Of a stretch of 64,000 bases of DNA, positions 42,230 through 49,947 are shown in pieces. Each line of letters opens with the position of its first letter. Position 1 is the stretch's first letter. The notes under the pieces were generated by a model. That model was not told the DNA's origin. It saw only the letters and a program-made list of their open reading frames with translations, and made no database searches. This DNA comes from J054 sp965223095 (lineage in GTDB: Bacteria > Pseudomonadota > Gammaproteobacteria > Steroidobacterales > GCA-2729495). The DNA is taken from contig OZ244979.1 of assembly GCA_965223095.1 (NCBI GenBank), positions 868,001-932,000 on the forward strand, in the 5' to 3' direction. A program made the position numbers and the translations under genes.

Positions 42230-44155
42230 ATGAAGAGACTGCTTTCTTTAGGAATTATTCTAGCCTCGGCGCTGCTCGTGGCCTGTGGTGGCAGCGGGGA
42301 TACGATTGTTGGCTCGCCGACGGATCCCGGTGGTGGCGGTGGTGGTGGCCCAACCGGTGCTGCAACCATTGAGTTGATTACGACATCACCGCAACTGCAG
42401 TCTGATCAGACGGGCACAAACAAAGTCACGATTACTGCAATCGTTAAAGACACTAACAACAACGTAATTAGCAATGCCGCCGTTGCTTTTAGCGCTAGTT
42501 CGGGGCTATTACAAGTTACACAGGGTACGACCGACGCCAACGGTTTTGCCACGGCTGACCTGACTAATGGCAATGATCCAAGCAACAGGACCATTACGGT
42601 CCAAGCGACCAATGGAAACGCGAACGCTAGCATTGATATCGCCGTGGTAGGCACCACGCTGACCATTACCGGGCCTGACTTCTTATCTCAGAATGATAGT
42701 GCTGACTATACAATTTTGCTGGAAGATTCGGGTGGCTCGGGCATCAGCGACGAAACTGTCGCTGTGTCTTCCAGTAATGGAAACACGCTTTCATCAACCA
42801 GTCTCACGACCGGTGCCGACGGCGACGTGCAGGTGACGCTAACGGCCGACAATGGCGGAGCTGACACGCTAACGGCGACCGCCCTGGGCATCTCCGCCAC
42901 TCACACCGTAACGGTTTCGGATGATGCGTTTACGATTACCTCACCGGCCCCGGCCGCGGAAGTCGATCTGGGCACTGCCCAGCCCGTGATCGCAAATTGG
43001 ACCATCGCGGGGGTCCCGCAGGCAGGTCAATTGATTACTTTTACGACCACCCGTGGCACCTTGTCCGCGGGTAGTGCCACCACCGACGGCGCGGGCAACG
43101 CCACGGTTACCGTCACATCGAACAACGCCGGGCCCGCCTTGATCACGGCCACAACGCCGACATCGATCAGTACCACGCGCAACTTTGAGTTCGTCGCAAC
43201 GACCGTGGCGACACTTGCCGTGCAAGCCTCTCCAACAACCGTTGGTACCGGCGAACAGAGCGAGATTACCGCGCTGGCACGAGATCCGGCGGGCAATCTA
43301 GTCAAGAATCAAACGGTTAATTTCGAGCTCACCGATATTACCGGCGGTTTCTTGTCGGTGGCATCGGCGGTGACCGACAGTCAGGGCCGGGCGCAGACTT
43401 TCTATACCGGCGGAAACGTCGCGAGTTCAGTTGACGGTGTCACGGTAAGAGCTTACGTGGGTGATCCCACGGCGCCCCTCGCGGAAGACTCAGTGAATCT
43501 GACGGTGGCTCAGCAAGAGCTGTTTATTGTTATCGGTACGGGTAATGATTTGTTTGAACCTACCACGGCGAGCTTTGCCAAAGAGTGGAACATTATTGTG
43601 ACGGATGCCGTGGGTAATGCTGTCGCTAACGCTCCGGTTCAGGTAAGTGTGTTGTCGGAGGAATATCGTAAAGGTCGCTTGGCTCTCATAGGGGGAGAAT
43701 CTTGGGGTTATGATCCAAGTACAACGCCCAACCCTAGCCCGCTGGAATGTTTAGATGAGGATGTAAATCGAGACGGTATCTTGCAGCCTGCTGAAGACGC
43801 GAATGGAAGTTTGCAAATTGAAGCGGGCAACGTTGCGACGGTAGCAGCCGTACCCGCATCGGCTCCGGCCAATGATCCTTGCACGACGGCTGGGGCTGGT
43901 GGCACGTCGGTAACCGTGAGTACCAATGGCCAGGGCATCGCGCGGGTCTGCGTGATCTATCCACAAGATCATGCCCTTTGGGTCGTTGCGAATATAGAAG
44001 CGCGGGCGACGGTATCGGGCACTGAGTTCGGTAGCAATCAGTCCTTCTTGTTGGATGCGAAAGCTGAAGACATTTCCAATGCTTCCGCATCACCACCGGG
44101 TGTCGTGAGTCCATTTGGTGAAGATACGACCTTGGATTGCAATCCGGTGCCGTAG
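42230..44155 (+). CDS. Large lipoprotein with repeated bacterial Ig-like (Big_1/invasin-type) domains
   Basis: A 641-residue predicted outer-membrane or surface lipoprotein. The signal ends in a lipobox (ASALLVAC, Cys at about 20), followed by a glycine-rich linker of seven Gly. Then come about four to five Ig-like modules of roughly 90 residues, each with the pattern VTITAIVKDTNNNVISNAAV...TDANGFATADL typical of intimin/invasin Big_1 domains. The last 180 residues contain several Cys and an Asp-rich LDEDVNRDGILQPAEDANG stretch that resembles a calcium-binding or dockerin-like loop. It lies 38 bases after pilQ on the same strand; no catalytic domain was seen. Confidence 0.85.
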   Translation: MKRLLSLGIILASALLVACGGSGDTIVGSPTDPGGGGGGGPTGAATIELITTSPQLQSDQTGTNKVTITAIVKDTNNNVISNAAVAFSASSGLLQVTQGTTDANGFATADLTNGNDPSNRTITVQATNGNANASIDIAVVGTTLTITGPDFLSQNDSADYTILLEDSGGSGISDETVAVSSSNGNTLSSTSLTTGADGDVQVTLTADNGGADTLTATALGISATHTVTVSDDAFTITSPAPAAEVDLGTAQPVIANWTIAGVPQAGQLITFTTTRGTLSAGSATTDGAGNATVTVTSNNAGPALITATTPTSISTTRNFEFVATTVATLAVQASPTTVGTGEQSEITALARDPAGNLVKNQTVNFELTDITGGFLSVASAVTDSQGRAQTFYTGGNVASSVDGVTVRAYVGDPTAPLAEDSVNLTVAQQELFIVIGTGNDLFEPTTASFAKEWNIIVTDAVGNAVANAPVQVSVLSEEYRKGRLALIGGESWGYDPSTTPNPSPLECLDEDVNRDGILQPAEDANGSLQIEAGNVATVAAVPASAPANDPCTTAGAGGTSVTVSTNGQGIARVCVIYPQDHALWVVANIEARATVSGTEFGSNQSFLLDAKAEDISNASASPPGVVSPFGEDTTLDCNPVP

Positions 44156-44176
44156 GATCTTTGCCAAGACTTCTAC

Positions 44177-44201
44177 AACAGCCGGCCGAGCGCCGGCTGT
44201 T
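44177..44201 (+). terminator. Probable intrinsic terminator after the Ig-like lipoprotein gene
   Basis: A perfect 10-base stem, AACAGCCGGC (44177-44186) with GCCGGCTGTT (44192-44201), encloses a five-base loop and is followed by TCATTAC. It begins 21 bases after the lipoprotein stop. The U-tract is short, so strength is uncertain. It would separate pilMNOPQ-lipoprotein transcription from aroK. Confidence 0.6.
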
Positions 44202-44435
44202 TCATTACACATATTCTGACGACCTGGCCGATTTTCCAGAACAGCGTTGATTGGCATGAACTTATGCCCGATATAGGGCTATCCGTTGGCGGGGCATTAT
44301 TCGGCTGCATGCGGAACACAGGTAATGCGGCCCGAGCCTACGAACACTTTCAATCGAGGGTATTCGAGATGCGGCGGCTTTTAGCCGAGATGGAACTAGG
44401 CGACAATCTGTCTTCTTCATTATGCAAGCGAGTCA

Positions 44436-44954
44436 GTGCCTAGTAGCCGCAACCTTTTCCTAGTTGGCCCCATGGGTTCCGGCAAAACCGCCGTGGGGCG
44501 TCGTCTCGCGCGCGATCTTCGCTTGAGCTTCGTTGACAGCGATGATGAGATTGAGGCGCGGACCGGCGTGGATATCGCCTATATTTTTGAGAAAGAGGGC
44601 GAAGAGGGATTTCGTGAGCGCGAAGCGCAGATCTTGCTGGAGTTGACCGAGCTTCCAGAGACCGTCTTGGCGACGGGCGGCGGTGCGGTAATTCGCGAGG
44701 AAAATCGAAAACTGCTGAGCCAAAGGGGGACGGTTATTTATTTGTATACGACAGTTGGCCAGCAGTTGCTGCGGACCCGGGGCGGTGCGACCCGGCCGTT
44801 GTTGAACCGTGGTAAACGGCGGGAGGTGCTCGAGGCTTTAATGGAGGTTCGCGGTCCGCTGTATCAAGAAATTGCTGATGTGATTGTTGAAACCGATTGG
44901 CGAAGTGTTGGCTCCGTCGCTCGAGAGATTCGGGATCGCCTCGATTCCGTATGA
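44436..44954 (+). CDS. aroK: Shikimate kinase
   Basis: A 172-residue kinase phosphorylating shikimate at the 3-hydroxyl in aromatic amino acid synthesis. P-loop GPMGSGKTAVGRRLA, the DSDDEIEARTG shikimate/Mg site, FREREAQILLEL, and ATGGGAVIREENR are all canonical. The start is GTG at 44436, as no in-frame ATG fits. It lies 280 bases after the lipoprotein gene and is followed by aroB, the standard aroK-aroB pair. Confidence 0.95.
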   Translation: MPSSRNLFLVGPMGSGKTAVGRRLARDLRLSFVDSDDEIEARTGVDIAYIFEKEGEEGFREREAQILLELTELPETVLATGGGAVIREENRKLLSQRGTVIYLYTTVGQQLLRTRGGATRPLLNRGKRREVLEALMEVRGPLYQEIADVIVETDWRSVGSVAREIRDRLDSV

Positions 44955-45088
44955 TGGATTCAAATTAGCGTCAGTGCCGCCGCCGCGGCGTCGGTCGTTA
45001 CCGGGCATCTCCTGGTGCGGGAAAATGTGCGAGACTGGCGTCACTACCGCTTAAGGCGTATTTTTCTGACGCCCATGACCGATTCGCC

Positions 45089-46168
45089 ATGATTACTCTC
45101 AATGTCAATCTAGCCGAGCGTAGCTACCCGATTCTTATCGGCAGTGGCTTGCTGGCCAACACCGGCATTCTGGATGCCTATCTACGCAGTCGTGATGTGC
45201 TGATCGTGACCAACGACGTCGTTGGGCCTCTCTACCTGGAATCGCTCAAGAGCTTGTTGCCCGATCGCCGCTTAGAAACGGTGGTCTTGCCCGATGGCGA
45301 GGCGCATAAGACCTTGGCCACGGTACAACTGATCTTGGACCAGCTGGTCCATGTGGGTTATGGCCGGGATTGCACGGTGATCAGCCTGGGCGGGGGCGTG
45401 GTGGGTGACATGGCCGGCTTCGCCGCGGCTATCTACCAGCGCGGTGTGGACTTCATCCAGGTGCCGACGACCTTACTAGCCCAGGTAGATTCAGCCGTGG
45501 GTGGCAAGACGGGAGTCAACCATTCGGGCGGCAAAAATCTAATCGGCGCCTTTCATCAGCCGCGCTGCGTGCTGACCGACACGGATGTCTTGGCTACCTT
45601 GACTGACCGCGAACTATCCGCCGGCTTGGCCGAGGTCGTTAAGTATGGGCTTATTCAGAATGCTGAGTTCTTGGCCTGGCTGGACGCTCACGTGGAAAAA
45701 TTGCTGCAGCGTGATGCGACCAGCCTACTGCAGGCGATTCGGGTGTCTTGTGAGTCCAAGGCCGAGCTTGTCGCTGCTGATGAAAAAGAATATGGGCAGC
45801 GAGCGCTGTTGAATTTGGGGCATACCTTTGGTCACGCCATCGAGAACAGTCTTGGCTACGGCGAATGGCTGCACGGCGAAGCGGTATCAGCAGGCATGGT
45901 CATGGCTGCCGATTTTTCTGCGTGTTTAAATTGGCTCGGCAATAAAGACGCGCGCGCGGTTCGTGATCTTCTACAGAAATTCAAATTGCCGGTGGATGTT
46001 CCCGCGATCCCGGCCCAGGCCTTCGTGGCGGCCATGGGTATGGACAAGAAGGTGGTGGCCGGCCAGATTCGTTTGGTTTTACTCAAGGCCCTCGGCGAAG
46101 CGGTGGTTACAGCAGATTATGATTCGGCCAAACTGTCAAACTTTCTAGATGAGATCTTTGCGAAGTAG
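45089..46168 (+). CDS. aroB: 3-dehydroquinate synthase
   Basis: A 359-residue NAD- and metal-dependent enzyme turning DAHP into 3-dehydroquinate. Conserved blocks are LPDGEAHKTLATV, GRDCTVISLGGGVVGDMAGFAAA (core LGGGVVGDMAGFAA), QVPTTLLAQVDSAVGGKTGVNH (core PTTLLAQVDSAVGGKTG) and NLGHTFGHAIENSLGYGEWLHGEAV (core LGHTFGHAIE). Full length, ATG start at 45089. Confidence 0.97.
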   Translation: MITLNVNLAERSYPILIGSGLLANTGILDAYLRSRDVLIVTNDVVGPLYLESLKSLLPDRRLETVVLPDGEAHKTLATVQLILDQLVHVGYGRDCTVISLGGGVVGDMAGFAAAIYQRGVDFIQVPTTLLAQVDSAVGGKTGVNHSGGKNLIGAFHQPRCVLTDTDVLATLTDRELSAGLAEVVKYGLIQNAEFLAWLDAHVEKLLQRDATSLLQAIRVSCESKAELVAADEKEYGQRALLNLGHTFGHAIENSLGYGEWLHGEAVSAGMVMAADFSACLNWLGNKDARAVRDLLQKFKLPVDVPAIPAQAFVAAMGMDKKVVAGQIRLVLLKALGEAVVTADYDSAKLSNFLDEIFAK

Positions 46169-46186
46169 CGCGAGTTTTTCTGTCGC

Positions 46187-47386
46187 ATGAGCAAGCTAAG
46201 GTCCGAGCCCAAAGCCGCAGCGATTCGTTTGGCACCCTACGCCGCGTCTGAGGAGAGTACCCGTGGCCGCTTGCATGCGGAACCCAGCCATCCCTACCGC
46301 GGAGAATACCAGCGTGATCGCGACCGAATCGTTCACTGCACTGCATTTCGGCGTTTGGTCTACAAAACACAAGTTTTTGTCAATCACGAGGGCGATCATT
46401 ACCGCACGCGTCTAACGCACTCATTAGAAGTTGCCCAAATCGGCCGGACGGTGGCCCAATGCCTAAGTCTTAACGAGCAGCTCGTCGAGGCTATTTGTCT
46501 GGCCCATGATTTGGGTCATACGCCCTTCGGCCATGCCGGACAAGATGCGCTTAATGAATGCATGCAGGCCTGGGGTGGCTTCGAACACAATCTCCAATCG
46601 CTGCGGGTAGTGGACGAATTGGAAGAGCGATATGCAGATTTCCCGGGTCTAAATCTGAGCTTCGAAACCCGAGAAGGAATTCTGAAGCATTGTTCAAAGA
46701 AAAATGCCCGCCAGCTGGGCGCCTTGGGGCAGCGTTTCTTGGAGCGGCGTCAGGCCGGTTTGGAGGCGCAGTTGGCAAATCTCGCGGATGAAATAGCCTA
46801 TAACAACCATGATGTGGATGACGGTTTGCGGGCCGGTTTATTGACTTTAGACGAATTGGCCTCGGTGAATTTGTTCGGCGAGCACTATGCGCAAGTCTTA
46901 GCCAAGCACGCACAAATTGGTCAGCGCGCATTAATCCACGAAATCGTCCGCGCCATGATCGATGAAGTCGTCACCGACCTTATTGATACCAGCCGGGATG
47001 CCTTGGCTGGTGCCAATCCGGCGGATATAGAGGCGGTTCGCCGACATGCACAGCCGCTGATCGATTTCAGTGCCGCCACTCGAGAGCGACACCTTGCCCT
47101 GAAGAAATATCTGCGCCAGAGCTTGTATCGCCATGAGCGGGTGCGAGCGATGACGCGCCGAGCCGGCGAAGTAGTCAGCGGCTTGTTCGCCGCTTACATG
47201 AATGATTTGCATGCGATGCCGCGAGGGCATGTGAAGCGTGCAAAGTTGTGGGAAGAAAATATGGGCGAGGCCGGGCGCGCCCGCGCTGTGGCAGACTATG
47301 TGGCCGGTATGACTGATCGCTACGCACTATCGGCGTATGCAAGACTCGGCGGTACGACGCGCGAATTACAGACTGCAATAGAATAA
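46187..47386 (+). CDS. dgt: Deoxyguanosinetriphosphate triphosphohydrolase-like HD protein
   Basis: A 399-residue HD-domain dNTP triphosphohydrolase that cleaves dNTPs to nucleosides and triphosphate. The N-terminal CTAFRRLVYKTQVFVNHEGDHYRTRLTHSLEVAQI and the metal motif AHDLGHTPFGHAG identify it, as does NHDVDDG further on. At 399 residues it resembles the shorter Dgt-like type rather than the 505-residue E. coli Dgt. ATG at 46187, 18 bases after aroB. Confidence 0.93.
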   Translation: MSKLRSEPKAAAIRLAPYAASEESTRGRLHAEPSHPYRGEYQRDRDRIVHCTAFRRLVYKTQVFVNHEGDHYRTRLTHSLEVAQIGRTVAQCLSLNEQLVEAICLAHDLGHTPFGHAGQDALNECMQAWGGFEHNLQSLRVVDELEERYADFPGLNLSFETREGILKHCSKKNARQLGALGQRFLERRQAGLEAQLANLADEIAYNNHDVDDGLRAGLLTLDELASVNLFGEHYAQVLAKHAQIGQRALIHEIVRAMIDEVVTDLIDTSRDALAGANPADIEAVRRHAQPLIDFSAATRERHLALKKYLRQSLYRHERVRAMTRRAGEVVSGLFAAYMNDLHAMPRGHVKRAKLWEENMGEAGRARAVADYVAGMTDRYALSAYARLGGTTRELQTAIE

Positions 47387-47399
47387 CGGCAGGAATTCC

Positions 47400-48110
47400 A
47401 TGACCAATAAAATAAACGACCGCGACCGGCTAATTTTCGCCTTGGATGTGCCCGAGGCGGACCAAGCGCGTGCCTTAGTGCAAGAATTGGGTGATGCCGT
47501 GTCGTTCTACAAAATCGGCCTCGAACTCATGATGGCGGGTGGATATTTCGAACTCATCGATTGGTTGCTGGCTCGAGATAAGCAGGTCTTCACAGATCTT
47601 AAGTTCTTCGACGTGCCGGCGACCGTGGGCCGCGCCGTGTCTCGCCTAGCTAGCCGCGGCGTCAGCTTTGCCACGGTTCACGGCAATCAATCCATCATGC
47701 AGGCAGCCGCGGCGGCCAAGGGCCCTGAATTGAAGATATTGGCCGTCACGGTGCTGACCAGCCTCGATCGAGGTGACCTGGATGACCTGGGCTTTGATTG
47801 CGATGTCCCGCAACTCGTGTTATCGCGCGCCCGGCGGGCGCTAGAGTCCGGTTGCGATGGTGTGGTGGCTTCGGGACTAGAACTGCCCGCCATGCGCGCG
47901 GCCGTAGACCGCCGCCTGCTCGTGGTAACGCCAGGAATTCGCCCGGTTGAAAATCGTCCCAGTGACGATCAGAAACGCGTGGTTACGGTAGAGCAAGCGT
48001 TTACCGATGGTGCCGATCATATCGTCGTGGGTCGACCGATACGCGATGCAAACAATCCCCGGGCCGCGGCTGAGGCCATTCAAGCATCAATTTCGGCGGT
48101 CCTGCAATGA
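47400..48110 (+). CDS. pyrF: Orotidine 5'-phosphate decarboxylase
   Basis: A 236-residue TIM-barrel enzyme converting OMP to UMP. It opens LIFALDVPEADQA and has the catalytic TDLKFFDVPATVGRA (D-x-K-x-x-D), VTVLTSLD, and the phosphate-binding ends VTPGIRP and DHIVVGRPIRDANNP. ATG at 47400, with AGGAA upstream, 13 bases after dgt. Confidence 0.97.
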   Translation: MTNKINDRDRLIFALDVPEADQARALVQELGDAVSFYKIGLELMMAGGYFELIDWLLARDKQVFTDLKFFDVPATVGRAVSRLASRGVSFATVHGNQSIMQAAAAAKGPELKILAVTVLTSLDRGDLDDLGFDCDVPQLVLSRARRALESGCDGVVASGLELPAMRAAVDRRLLVVTPGIRPVENRPSDDQKRVVTVEQAFTDGADHIVVGRPIRDANNPRAAAEAIQASISAVLQ

Positions 48111-48170
48111 CCCCCAACTGAGGCCCAGCTTCTGATTTCAAGCAACTGGTTTGTCAGCGCGCTGATCGGC

Positions 48171-48560
48171 ATGGTTTGCTATGCCTGTATGGCGCTGTTA
48201 CTCAAGCGCCTGTCGCTAAGTCTCGAACCCGCAATCATACTTTTGTATCTGTTTTCGCTGACGGCGCTGCTATTCTTATTGTATTCCCTGCTGGGCGAGA
48301 CCGTTTACAGGATCAGTGGGTCGCTTTTTTTATTGTTATTGCTCGCGGCGTTTTTTGCCTTCGCCGGTAACTTTTTTGACCTGCGGGCATTAAGCCTGGC
48401 GCCTAATGCCGGTTATGCGGCGGCCATCAAAGGTGGTCAAATCGTGCTGATAACCCTAGGTGCCTATTTCTTGTTCAAGGGCCAATCCATCACGGTCACG
48501 GGCGCTCTTGGTGTTGCCTTGATTGTTCTGGGTATCGCGCTGCTGTCTATGCACGAGTAA
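48171..48560 (+). CDS. Small four-TM EamA/DMT-like membrane protein
   Basis: A protein of at least 129 residues with four TM helices, resembling one half of a drug/metabolite transporter (EamA). The typical final helices GQIVLITLGAYFLFKGQSITVTGALGVALIVLGI are present. The first ATG is 48171, but the frame is open upstream to 48111 and encodes NWFVSALIG, completing the first helix. A CTG at 48132 lies eight bases after GAGG, so translation may begin there or at the neighbouring ATT. Such half-size proteins must pair to transport; the substrate is unknown. Confidence 0.72.
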   Translation: MVCYACMALLLKRLSLSLEPAIILLYLFSLTALLFLLYSLLGETVYRISGSLFLLLLLAAFFAFAGNFFDLRALSLAPNAGYAAAIKGGQIVLITLGAYFLFKGQSITVTGALGVALIVLGIALLSMHE

Positions 48561-48645
48561 TTAAGGGTCAAACCGATTTTCTCGGGAGCCAGAGTCTTAG
48601 AAATTATCTCGCTGTTTGCCCCGAGAAAATGGGTTCGACCCCTAA
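48561..48645. repeat. Imperfect palindromic element between convergent genes (copy 1)
   Basis: Arms at 48561-48586 and about 48620-48645 match at 23 of 26 positions as inverted repeats, beginning TTAAGGGTCAAACC and TTAGGGGTCGAACC. The element starts directly after the TAA of the EamA-like gene, and its other end contains the TAG of tesA. The outer bases are shared with the palindrome at 53606-53681, while the inner stem differs. It looks like a REP/MITE-type dispersed element and may also act as a bidirectional 3' end. Confidence 0.7.
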
Positions 48646-49274
48646 TCAACCATGCGTAGCTGTGGTTCGAGTATGGGCCATAAGGTTCCCAGTAACAGGG
48701 GTTGGCCGTCCACATTGGGGTGAATGCCGTCGGCCTGCATCAACGCGGGGTTTAGAGCCACATCGGCCATGAAGAATTTGATTAAGGGTAAGTCGTATTT
48801 GGCGGCAAGTTGCGGATAAATATCTGCAAATTCTTGCGTATATTTTGCGCCGTAATTGGGCGGCATCATCATGCCGGCGAGTACAACGACTGCACCTTCT
48901 GCCTGGCTCAGCGTGATCATTGCATCTAGATTGTCGCGGGTCACTGCTATCGGTGTGCCGCGTAATCCATCGTTACCACCGAGCTCAATGACCACTATAT
49001 CGGGTTGATGCTTCGCTAAGGCGCGTGGCAAGCGGCGCAACCCTCCTGAAGTCGTATCGCCGCTAATGCTGGCATTGATTACGCGATAACCGTAACCTTC
49101 CGTTTCCAGTCGCTCCTGTAATAAAGCGACCCAGCCTTTTTCCACGGGTATGCCAAAACCCGCGCTGAGGCTATCGCCCACCACCAGGATGCTGCGGTCT
49201 TGGCCGCTAGCCAGACAACTACTGGTAAACAGCAGCAGCGCTAGCACTATTTTATGGGCAACGGACGAAGTCAT
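48642..49274 (-). CDS. tesA: TesA-type periplasmic arylesterase/lysophospholipase (SGNH hydrolase)
   Basis: A 210-residue SGNH hydrolase equivalent to E. coli acyl-CoA thioesterase I/protease I/lysophospholipase L1. A signal peptide (IVLALLLFTSSCLASG) precedes block I VVGDSLSAGFGI (catalytic Ser), block II Gly in SGDTTSGGL, block III ELGGNDGLRGT (Asn), and block V DGIHPNVDGQ (Asp and His). Its ATG (49274-49272) overlaps the ybbA ATG on the other strand inside CATG. The divergent tesA-ybbA pair is also found in E. coli. Confidence 0.93.
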   Translation of the reverse strand: MTSSVAHKIVLALLLFTSSCLASGQDRSILVVGDSLSAGFGIPVEKGWVALLQERLETEGYGYRVINASISGDTTSGGLRRLPRALAKHQPDIVVIELGGNDGLRGTPIAVTRDNLDAMITLSQAEGAVVVLAGMMMPPNYGAKYTQEFADIYPQLAAKYDLPLIKFFMADVALNPALMQADGIHPNVDGQPLLLGTLWPILEPQLRMVD

Positions 49275-49947
49275 GGATGATCAGATCGCATTGCGCGCCG
49301 AGGGTCTTGGGCGTGAGGTTAGCAGCCCGGAGGGATCGCTGACCATCCTTAGCGGTGTGAATTTGAGTGTCAAAGTGGGCGAAGCCGTGGCACTGGTGGG
49401 GTCCTCGGGTGCCGGTAAGACCACGCTATTGGCGCTGCTGGCGGGATTGGACCAGGCTTCGTCTGGAAAAGTCTGGCTCGGCGGCGACGAACTTACCGCG
49501 CTTGATGAAGACGGGCGCGCGCAACTGCGCGGCCAGCGCGTGGGCTTCGTCTTTCAATCATTTCACTTAATCCCTTCCCTCACGGCCTTGGAAAATGTCA
49601 TGTTGCCGCTGGAACTCGCGGGCGATGAGGGCGCGCGCGCGCGCGCAAAAGCCGCGCTGGAAAGCGTGGGTCTGACACCACGCATCGGTCACTATCCGAA
49701 ACAACTCTCCGGCGGTGAAAAGCAGCGCGTCGCCATCGCGCGGGCATTTGTTGCTAAACCGGAAATACTCTTTGCCGATGAGCCCACCGGCAATTTGGAT
49801 ACGGCCAGCGGCCAACGCGTTGCCGACCTATTGTTTGAACTGAACAAGCAATCTAAGACGACCCTCGTCCTGGTCACCCATGATCGGCAACTAGCCAAGC
49901 GTTGTGATCGCGTTTTTGAAATTGAAGCGGGGCGTCTAAAAGCATGA
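49273..49947 (+). CDS. ybbA: ABC transporter ATP-binding protein YbbA
   Basis: A 224-residue ATPase of the MacB/LolD-like family. Walker A is GSSGAGKTTLL, Q-loop FVFQSFHLIPSLTALENV, signature LSGGEKQRVAIARAF, Walker B ILFADEPTGNLD, and the H-loop VTHD. The frame is open to 49150, but homology and the TesA overlap set the ATG at 49273. A (GC)7 tract at 49631-49644 encodes ARARA. It is coupled to the permease gene by an ATGA overlap. Confidence 0.94.
   Translation: MDDQIALRAEGLGREVSSPEGSLTILSGVNLSVKVGEAVALVGSSGAGKTTLLALLAGLDQASSGKVWLGGDELTALDEDGRAQLRGQRVGFVFQSFHLIPSLTALENVMLPLELAGDEGARARAKAALESVGLTPRIGHYPKQLSGGEKQRVAIARAFVAKPEILFADEPTGNLDTASGQRVADLLFELNKQSKTTLVLVTHDRQLAKRCDRVFEIEAGRLKA

Noticed and set aside
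44264..44443. A 59-codon plus-strand frame between the terminator and aroK, overlapping the aroK start.
   Set aside because: It has no ribosome site and no recognisable similarity, with unremarkable codon use. It is simply the continuation of the lipoprotein's frame after its stop.
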